From the NCBI RefSeq assembly GCF_000772705.2, contig NZ_JSBW02000035.1, positions 1 to 64,000 on the forward strand: a stretch of DNA of 64,000 nt, in the 5' to 3' direction. This document shows positions 57,723-64,000 of the stretch, piece after piece. Source of the stretch: Xanthomonas vasicola. GTDB taxonomy: Bacteria > Pseudomonadota > Gammaproteobacteria > Xanthomonadales > Xanthomonadaceae. The notes below the pieces were generated by a model. The model saw nothing but the letters and a program-made list of their open reading frames with translations. It was not told where the DNA came from and did no database searches. The translations under genes were made by a program, and so were the position numbers. Numbering within the stretch: position 1 is the stretch's first letter; each line of letters starts with the position of its first letter.

Positions 57723-58658
57723 ATGTCAATAATAATACCTAAAGGATTGCCAGCAGGTCGTGCTCTTGAAAACGAAGGCATCACGGTCTTGCAAGATGAA
57801 ACAACGATTCACCGGCAATGCCGCATTATACGCGTGGGTTTACTCAACCTCATGCCAAATAAAATCAATACCGAGATCCAGATAGCCCGTCTTTTGGGTT
57901 CCACTCCCTTCGAGGTCGAGTTGACTCTTGTTAGGATATCACGCCACTCATCAAAGAATACACCCATCGAACACTTGAAGGCGTTTTATCAAGATTGGCG
58001 CGATATTAAGACCCTAAAATTTGATGGATTTATAATAACCGGGGCTCCTATTGAGAAGATTCCTTTCTGCAGCGTTGATTACTGGGATGATCTTACTGAA
58101 GTGTTCCGTTGGACGCAGACCCACGTCCATAGTTGCTTTAACATCTGTTGGGCCGCGCAAGCTGCTATGCATTTCTTTTACGGGGTGGAAAAATACGTTT
58201 TAGAAGAGAAATTATTCGGGGTATTCAAACATCACATCTATGACGTTAATTCACCTTACCTAAAGGGATTTACTGGAGAAGTCCACATTCCGGTATCGCG
58301 CTGGACGGAAATACGTCGCATCGATCTCCCTGTGGATAGCGGTGTTTCGGTCCTCATTGATTCATTTGATGCGGGGATTTGCCTTCTTAGCGATCCTGAA
58401 CATCATGCCTTGCATTTCTTCAATCATATTGAATATGATTCGAATACTCTTGCAGATGAGTATTTCCGCGACCTGGATGCGGGAGCAAATATCCAGCTGC
58501 CCAAGGGTTATTTTCCAAACGATTGCCCTCATCTCCCGCCGACGAATAGATGGCGCGGTCATGCGCTTTTATTGTTTGAGAACTGGATCAGTCATATGCA
58601 TAAATTCCCTAACGGATCTGGGCAAGGCCGGCCGATTTCAATTCGCCGCCAACAGTAG
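57723..58658 (+). CDS. metA: Homoserine O-acetyltransferase (MetA fold, Glu111 type)
   Basis: 311 aa with the strong ribosome-binding sequence AAGGAGG. The active site matches E. coli MetA numbering: Lys47 (LNLMPNK), nucleophile Cys142 (NICWAAQAAM), His235 and Glu237 (NHIEYDS). Position 111 is Glu (TGAPIEKI), as in Bacillus cereus MetA, where Glu111 gives acetyl-CoA specificity and Gly gives succinyl-CoA. It should therefore make O-acetylhomoserine, the acceptor in rhizobitoxine synthesis, as a dedicated copy. A methionine-pathway role cannot be excluded but is odd inside this operon. Confidence 0.85.
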   Translation: MSIIIPKGLPAGRALENEGITVLQDETTIHRQCRIIRVGLLNLMPNKINTEIQIARLLGSTPFEVELTLVRISRHSSKNTPIEHLKAFYQDWRDIKTLKFDGFIITGAPIEKIPFCSVDYWDDLTEVFRWTQTHVHSCFNICWAAQAAMHFFYGVEKYVLEEKLFGVFKHHIYDVNSPYLKGFTGEVHIPVSRWTEIRRIDLPVDSGVSVLIDSFDAGICLLSDPEHHALHFFNHIEYDSNTLADEYFRDLDAGANIQLPKGYFPNDCPHLPPTNRWRGHALLLFENWISHMHKFPNGSGQGRPISIRRQQ

Positions 58659-58723
58659 ACGTGCAATTCTCGTTAAATTTTCATATAAATAAGGCCTATT
58701 TGAGCGGCGGCGGTAAATCTATT

Positions 58724-60076
58724 ATGAACCTTGATGAACTCCGGAATTTGATTGCCTCCAACTCGATCGACACGATATTGGTCTGCATGGTTGACATGCA
58801 GGGCAGGCTTATGGGGAAACGCTATCATGCCGCTACATTTGTTCGTCACGGTTACGAACTAGGCCATGCTTGTAATTATTTATTGGCTAATGACATGGAA
58901 ATGGTTCCCGTACCAGGTTACGCGAGTGCAGGCTGGAGCGCTGGTTACGGCGATTTCATCCTCAGACCTGACTTTTCCAGCTTACGATTGCTGCCGTGGC
59001 TCGACGCAACGGCATTGGTAATTTGCGATGTCTACAGTGAAAACGGGCAGCCAGTGGCGCAATCGCCTAGACATATATTGCAAAGGCAGTTACGCAGGCT
59101 AACCGACCGCGGAATGCGTGCCTGTTTTGCATCGGAGCTTGAATTCTATCTTTTTGATGAGACCTATACCGAGATATCAAAAAGGAATTATAATCTTCCC
59201 AAGGTATTTGGAAGTTACAATCAGGACTATAGTATTCTGTCGACAACGCAGCAGGAGTGCGTCATGCGTCCGATCAGGAACGGTTTACATGGTGCTGGGG
59301 TCGAAATTGAATGTACAAAGGGGGAAGGGGGCGCTGGTCAGGGGGAAATTAATGTCCGCCATTCAGACCCATTATTGATGGCTGATCAGCACACAATCAT
59401 CAAGCATGGCAGTAAGGAAATAGCAGCACAGCACGGAAAGTCGATCACCTACATGGCGAAATGGAACGATAATTATGCGGGTTCATCCAGCCATGTCCAT
59501 GGGTCGCTATGGTCTTCTGACGGCCGCCCCCTTTTTTATGACAAAGCAGAACCGCAAGGAATGTCGGTTATAATGAGAAACTATTTAGCCGGAATTCTCA
59601 AGTACGCGGGCGATATTACTTTATTATTGGCGCCCTACATCAATTCCTATAAAAGGTTCCAGATCGACACTTTCGCACCGACTAAGATATCATGGGGCTA
59701 CGACAATCGAACGACCGGCTTACGTGTTTGTGGCATTGGTTCTGATGATCTGCGCGTCGAGTGCCGTATTGGTGGCGCTGATATGAATCCCTATATTGCG
59801 TTCGCCGGACTGATTGCAGCCGGCTTGGCAGGGATTGACGAGAAACTGCCACTGTGCGATCCCTGCAAGAGCGATGCATATCGCGATACGGGATTGCCGG
59901 ACATTCCAACAACGCTAAGAGCTGCTATCGGCATTAGCTCGAACTCCAGTTGGCTGCGCGAGGTGCTAGGAAGCGAGGTTGTCGAACACTACGTCCATGC
60001 TGCGCAATGGGAACAGTCCGAATATGATAGGCATGTCACCGATTGGGATTTGCTCAGAGGATTTGAACGTAGCTAG
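58724..60076 (+). CDS. Glutamine-synthetase-like gamma-glutamyl ligase (PuuA/GlnA-type)
   Basis: 450 aa from MNLDELRNLIASN at 58724 (a GTG at 58661 would add 21 residues). It has a GS catalytic domain: metal Glu138/Glu140 (SELEFYLF), GQGEINVRH (Glu208), SSHVHGSLW (His257, His259), NSYKRF and RVECRIGGADMNPY. The N-terminal beta-grasp is PuuA-like. PuuA-type enzymes ligate Glu to amines; here the acceptor is probably an operon intermediate or the product. The stop TAG lies inside the CTAG target duplication of the following IS. Not a housekeeping GlnA. Confidence 0.8.
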   Translation: MNLDELRNLIASNSIDTILVCMVDMQGRLMGKRYHAATFVRHGYELGHACNYLLANDMEMVPVPGYASAGWSAGYGDFILRPDFSSLRLLPWLDATALVICDVYSENGQPVAQSPRHILQRQLRRLTDRGMRACFASELEFYLFDETYTEISKRNYNLPKVFGSYNQDYSILSTTQQECVMRPIRNGLHGAGVEIECTKGEGGAGQGEINVRHSDPLLMADQHTIIKHGSKEIAAQHGKSITYMAKWNDNYAGSSSHVHGSLWSSDGRPLFYDKAEPQGMSVIMRNYLAGILKYAGDITLLLAPYINSYKRFQIDTFAPTKISWGYDNRTTGLRVCGIGSDDLRVECRIGGADMNPYIAFAGLIAAGLAGIDEKLPLCDPCKSDAYRDTGLPDIPTTLRAAIGISSNSSWLREVLGSEVVEHYVHAAQWEQSEYDRHVTDWDLLRGFERS

Positions 60077-61290
60077 GAAAGGTCTGATCAACTCACCACC
60101 ACAGATACGTGACACTACCCGCCTCGTTTTTAGGGAACTCTGAACACCCCCCCTTGATCCTGCGACAATCGCACAGACGCAACGGACAACGACGATGCAA
60201 CTGACCTTCGGCGACGCGGAGTCAACGGCAAGCGCAAGCGGACGCGGCGTGAAGTGTTCTTGGCCAAGATGGACCAGTTCGTGCCGTGGAAGGACCTGCT
60301 GGCGCTGATCGAGCCGCACTACCCGACGTCGGGGCAGCCGTGGCGCCAGCGGTATCGGCTGGAAACGATGCTGCGCATCAACTTTTTGCAGCAGTGGTAT
60401 GCGCTGAGCGATCCATCGGCGGAAGAAGCGCTGTACGACACGGTGTCGATGCGCCGTTTCGCAAAGATCGGTGGTCTGGACGAGGTGCCGGATGAGACGA
60501 CGATTCTCGATTTCCGCCACTTGCTGGAGCGACATGACTTGGCGCGCAAGCTGTTCAATCGGGTCAGCGCGCACCTGTCGCGCAAGGGGCAAAGCTTGCG
60601 CGGCGTGACGATCATGGACGCCACGATCATCGCTGCGCCCAGCTCGACCAAGCACAAGGAGGGCGAGCGCGATCCGGACATGCACCAGACCAATAAGGGA
60701 ACCAGTACTCCTTCGGGATGGAGGCGCATATTGGGGTGGACGATGACTCCGGGCTGGTGCACCACGTCGCATGCACGGCGGCCAACGTGGCCGATGTGAC
60801 GCAATCGCACAAGCTGCTGCACGGCAAGGAAGACACGGTGTGCGGGGACAGCGGCTACAACGGGCTTGAGAAGCGCGAGGAGATCAAGCGCAAGCGCAAG
60901 CTGCGCTACCTGATCGCGGAGAAGCCCTCGAAGCTGAAGCAGATCAAGAACAAGCGCGAACTGATGTTGGCCAAGCACTGGGAGCACACCAAGGCCAGCC
61001 TGCGTGCGAAGGTGGAACACCCGTTTCGGGTGATCAAGCGCCAGTTTGGCTACGCCAAGGTGCGCTATCGCGGTTTGGCGAAGAACACCGCACAGGTGCT
61101 GACGCTGTTTGCACTGTCGAATCTGTGGCTGAAGCGGAAGCAGTTGATGCCTGCCGTTGGGAAGGTATGCCTGTAATCGGGGCAACACCCCGCAAACGCG
61201 CAGAAACCGGCAAAAAATCGGCGATTTGAGCGCGATCAGCGCGGTGGATGTGGATTGTTTCGTTTTCCGGCCCCGTTGATCAGACCATCC
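60077..61290 (+). mobile_element. Second IS5-family insertion sequence, right flank of the island
   Basis: 1214 bp. Outer ends GAAAGGTCTGATCAAC (60077-60092) and GTTGATCAGACCATCC (61275-61290) are inverted with two mismatches; CTAG is duplicated at 60073-60076 and 61291-61294. The left 45 bp match the intact IS at 50392, then an AGGGAACTCTGAAC end sequence follows at about 60129, so the element has two kinds of left end. The transposase is broken. Confidence 0.85.
60195..61176 (+). pseudogene. IS5-family transposase, two frameshifts
   Basis: The gene starts MQLTFGDAE at 60195. A base is missing near 60223, where the intact copy reads GLGKRKQ. The middle frame (60254 to about 60710) carries LLEPHY... 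DETTILDFRHLLERH. A second one-base loss at about 60702 (NKG-ASN-QY) shifts to the frame 60718-61176, which holds VCGDSGYNGLEKR and ends MPAVGKVCL. Two deletions make it inactive. Confidence 0.9.
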
Positions 61291-61294
61291 CTAG

Positions 61295-61654
61295 TGCGGC
61301 GTCCTATCGCTTGCAGGACCGTTGGCGGCATGGATGCCGCCATCGAGCCCCCAGGAATGGTTCACGGCGTGTCCCGCGAGCGGTGAGGGCATCGCGCCAT
61401 CGGCCGACTCAGCTGTTGACTCAATCCGCTGACCAACCCAAACCCCGCTTCGCCCAAGATCTCGTCAGCTCGGCTGGAAGCATCCAAACGCCGCTAAACA
61501 CGTCGTCGCTCTGGCTATGAGGCTGCGTATATCCAGCGAGTGATTCGAGCGAGTGATTCGAGCGAGTGATCGCAGCCCCACTTCCAGCGCCGTCATCATC
61601 ACGCAACGCAAGCGCGGCAGTCTTCCTGGATCGCCTCCCCCGCTGTGGATTTCA
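61295..61654. other. Intergenic region upstream of the terminal TonB receptor
   Basis: About 360 bp back in GC-rich DNA. It includes the 13-bp tandem repeat at 61535-61570. It is likely to contain the receptor promoter, but I cannot point to boxes. Confidence 0.4.
61535..61570. repeat. 13-bp tandem repeat
   Basis: AGCGAGTGATTCG is repeated: two full units (61535-61560) and a partial third (61561-61570). Confidence 0.8.
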
Positions 61655-64000
61655 ATGGATTCGATGTCCTGCCTGCGCGTGCGCCACCCAGCCCCGCTCG
61701 CATTACTGCTGGTTCCGCTCGCGCTGCCGGCTTACGCGCAGCAGGTTCCGGATGGCGCAACGTTCGACCCGACCGCGACCGCACCGGCCAGCACTGCCGA
61801 ACAGGTATCGACGCTGGATCAGGTGCAAGTGGTCGGCCAGGCGATGACGTATTCCAAGGCCACCGTCAGCAAGGAAATGCTGGACCGCCAGTTCGTGCTC
61901 GGCAGCGTCAATGACGCACTCAACGAACTGCCCGGCGTGGTGGTGACCGAAGCCGATGCCTTTGGCTCGTCTGACTGGGGCACGCAAATCAGCATGCGCG
62001 GCTTTGTCAGCAATCGCGATACGCAGCAAATTGGCACCACCATCGACGGCGTGCCCAATGGCGGCTCGGCATACGGCGGCGGCTCCAAGGCCAACCGCTT
62101 TATCGACATGCCGGATCTGGAAACGGTGGAAGTGAGCCAGGGCACTGCCGACATCGCCTCGCGCTCCAACGAAGCCTTGGGTGGCACCTTGAATTACCTG
62201 ACCAGCGAACCGCTGGAAACGCAGCGTGTGCGCGTGATCGGCGGTATCGGCGACAACCAGGCGCGCAAATATTACGCGCGCTACGACACCGGCCTGATCG
62301 GCGGCAATACGCGTGCCTGGGTCAGTGGTTCGTCGGCACGTAACGATGACTGGATCGACGGCAGCGGCCACACCAGTCGCGATCACCTGGCCGGCAAGTT
62401 CGTCAGCGTTTTGAATCAGTGGACGCTCAGCGGCTATGCCTCTTACGACGATGCCGACGAATCTGAGTACACCAGCGTGACCCCGGAGCAGTTCGCGCGC
62501 GACCCCGAGCACGACCTATTGACCGGCACGCTCACCGGCATTCCGTACCTGGACCAGAACTATCGCTCCGGCTCGCGCGCGCTGCGCAAGAACACGTTCG
62601 GCTATCTGCGCGGCGCGTTCGATGGCGGCAACGGCTTCAAGACCACGCTCACCGGCTATGCGCACCGCATGCAGGGGCGCGGCGACTGGATTCCGCCGTA
62701 TCTGGTAGACGTCACCAACGATGGCGCCGGCGCACCCGAATCGGAGGCGCGCGGCGGCAACACCGTGTATGGCGGCAGCGACCTGGGCAAACTGTATTAC
62801 CTCACCCCCGGCGGCGCGGCCGCGACCATGCTGACCGGTTGCGCCGGCAGCGACGCGGTGCCGGCCGAATCCAACCCCGCTTGCTATCCGGCCGGCTCGG
62901 TGCCGGTGCAATCGTATCGGCATAGCCATTACGACAATCACCGCGCAGGCGCGATGGCCGATGTGGAATGGCGCGCCGACCTCGGTGCCATCGACAACAC
63001 CGTGCGCGCCGGTGCCTGGCTGGAGCGCGTTGAGCGCAGCGTCACCCGCGACTGGCATCGCCTGCTCAATGTCGGCACCAACATCAGCTTCGATCATCAG
63101 CCGTACTGGGTGCAGTTCAAGGACAACTACCAGACCGACGAGCAGATGTATTACGTGGAGGACGTGATGCGTTACGGCGCGTTCGCATGGCGCGTGGGCG
63201 TCAAGCAGTTCTTCGTCGATCAAACCCGCGACCGCCGCATCGGCGATGCGCAGCACGTGGAATCGGACTCACATTCCGATCCGCTGCTGTCGGCCGGCCT
63301 GACCTGGACCACACCGGTGCAGGGCCTGGAAGCCTTTGCCGGTTACTCGCAGAATTTCGCCGCGATTCCGTCCGGCGTGCTGGGCGAAACCGATCCGGTC
63401 GCGCTGAGCCGGGTGAAACCGGAAACCGCCGACAACATCGAACTCGGCCTGCGTGTCAGCCGCTGGCCGTTGACCGGCAGCGTCACGCTCTACGACATCC
63501 GCTTCGACAACCGCATCGTGTATGTGCCGGCCAACTTCGTCACCGGCATCGACTACCTGGGCGAAACCGATGGCGTGTACGAAAACTTCGGCGGCGTGCA
63601 TGCGCGCGGTGTGGAAGCAGCGCTGGGCTACGGCTGGGACAACGGCTGGCGCATCAATGGTGCCTACACCTACAACAAAGCAGATTACCTGGGTAGCGGC
63701 GATGCCGCGCGCGATACCGCATTGGAGATCACGCCCGGTGCGCAGGTAATCGGCCAACCGCGCAATACGCTGGTGGTGTCGGCCGACTGGCGCGGCCAGG
63801 CATGGCGCTTCGGTGTCTCCGGGCGCTATCTGGGCAAGCGCTACCTGGACGCGTCCAACCGCGCCGCGCTTGATGGCGTGACCACCTTCGATGCCAACCT
63901 GGGTGTGGAGCTCTCGCAGCTGAGCTCGCAATTCAGAGGCTTGCAGCTGGCACTCAACGTCAGCAACCTCACCGACAAACGCTATCTGGAGGGCGTGGAT
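61655..64000 (+). CDS. TonB-dependent outer-membrane receptor (partial, runs off the window)
   Basis: 782 residues are visible from the ATG at 61655 (a second Met at 61664 is possible), with no stop before the edge. Signal peptide LALLLVPLALPAYA-Q, then a plug domain (VNDALNELPGVVVTEADAF, QISMRGFVSNRDTQQIGTTIDGVP, RSNEALGGTLNYLTSEPL) and beta-barrel strands, reaching the C-terminal NVSNLTDKRYLEGVD, typical of the last strands. FecA/siderophore-type layout; ligand unknown. GC-rich, so it belongs to the chromosome, not the island. Confidence 0.85.
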   Translation, partial: MDSMSCLRVRHPAPLALLLVPLALPAYAQQVPDGATFDPTATAPASTAEQVSTLDQVQVVGQAMTYSKATVSKEMLDRQFVLGSVNDALNELPGVVVTEADAFGSSDWGTQISMRGFVSNRDTQQIGTTIDGVPNGGSAYGGGSKANRFIDMPDLETVEVSQGTADIASRSNEALGGTLNYLTSEPLETQRVRVIGGIGDNQARKYYARYDTGLIGGNTRAWVSGSSARNDDWIDGSGHTSRDHLAGKFVSVLNQWTLSGYASYDDADESEYTSVTPEQFARDPEHDLLTGTLTGIPYLDQNYRSGSRALRKNTFGYLRGAFDGGNGFKTTLTGYAHRMQGRGDWIPPYLVDVTNDGAGAPESEARGGNTVYGGSDLGKLYYLTPGGAAATMLTGCAGSDAVPAESNPACYPAGSVPVQSYRHSHYDNHRAGAMADVEWRADLGAIDNTVRAGAWLERVERSVTRDWHRLLNVGTNISFDHQPYWVQFKDNYQTDEQMYYVEDVMRYGAFAWRVGVKQFFVDQTRDRRIGDAQHVESDSHSDPLLSAGLTWTTPVQGLEAFAGYSQNFAAIPSGVLGETDPVALSRVKPETADNIELGLRVSRWPLTGSVTLYDIRFDNRIVYVPANFVTGIDYLGETDGVYENFGGVHARGVEAALGYGWDNGWRINGAYTYNKADYLGSGDAARDTALEITPGAQVIGQPRNTLVVSADWRGQAWRFGVSGRYLGKRYLDASNRAALDGVTTFDANLGVELSQLSSQFRGLQLALNVSNLTDKRYLEGVD

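Noticed and set aside
53755..58658. Ordinary methionine biosynthesis genes (acyltransferase plus sulfhydrylase)
   Set aside because: They sit with a class V aminotransferase, a desaturase and a gamma-glutamyl ligase/hydrolase pair, which methionine synthesis does not need. The combination matches rhizobitoxine better.
56161..60076. A putrescine-degradation (puu) operon from the PuuA-like and PuuD-like genes
   Set aside because: No gamma-glutamylputrescine oxidase, aldehyde dehydrogenase or putrescine importer is present; the exporter and RtxA/C-like genes point elsewhere.
50392..61290. The island as a single composite transposon moved by its two flanking IS elements
   Set aside because: Each IS carries its own CTAG repeats on both sides, and CTAG is a generic palindromic IS5 target, so the duplications cannot show joint transposition. 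The right-hand transposase is also broken.
61535..61570. Possible plant-inducible-promoter (PIP) box from repeated TTCG
   Set aside because: The TTCG elements are 8 bp apart, not the 15 bp of the HrpX consensus.

Overview
The window is a high-GC gammaproteobacterial chromosome segment, almost certainly Xanthomonas. The gene content fits (complete pqqABCDE, Caulobacter/Xanthomonas-type TonB receptors, DUF3011 protein, ruvC-ruvA-kup-ruvB with the Tol-Pal operon), as do the intergenic GGGATTC-type heptamer repeats and the IS5-family elements with CTAG target duplications. The density of IS elements and decayed genes resembles X. oryzae, but species cannot be fixed from the sequence alone.

Layout. 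1-8.3 kb: a TPR-type membrane protein, a 15-copy heptamer repeat, relA, and a tightly overlapped pqqABCDE operon. 8.7-14.4 kb: a PhoPQ-activated-type hydrolase, glucokinase and a large TonB receptor. 14.5-21.6 kb: hrpA, dps, recQ. 21.7-30 kb: small secreted, regulatory and membrane proteins, mixed with decay (a lipoprotein gene with two frameshifts, a chemoreceptor gene with a frameshift and a nonsense codon, a broken GNAT gene), plus an overlapping HWE kinase and receiver pair. 30-38 kb: queC, tRNA-Lys, queE and the envelope operon ybgC-tolQ-tolR-tolA-tolB-pal-cpoB. 37.8-48.5 kb: ruvB, kup, ruvA, ruvC, yebC, a hydrolase, a GNAT, aspS, a DUF3011 protein and an FmdB-type zinc ribbon. 49-50.2 kb: an MFS transporter.

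The standout region is 50.3-61.3 kb. Two IS5-family elements bracket a visibly AT-richer island. One is intact and nested in an older IS remnant; the other is frameshifted. The island carries seven co-directional genes: a class V aminotransferase (PhnW-like), a Cys/Met-metabolism gamma-synthase-like PLP enzyme, a membrane fatty-acid-desaturase-type enzyme, a C26 glutamine-amidotransferase-like gamma-glutamyl hydrolase, a LysE/RhtB exporter, a MetA-type homoserine O-acyltransferase, and a glutamine-synthetase-like gamma-glutamyl ligase. The first three match the architecture of rhizobitoxine biosynthesis (RtxA N-domain, RtxA C-domain, RtxC). In Bradyrhizobium elkanii RtxA is one fused protein; here it is two genes joined by a TGATG overlap. 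The MetA homologue keeps the catalytic residues and has Glu at position 111, the residue linked to acetyl-CoA specificity, so it should supply O-acetylhomoserine. The ligase and hydrolase pair suggests a gamma-glutamyl protect/deprotect step, as in the putrescine (Puu) pathway. The cluster probably makes rhizobitoxine or a close enol-ether amino acid, an inhibitor of plant ACC synthase and of cystathionine beta-lyase.

Beyond the island the window ends inside a second TonB-dependent receptor gene.
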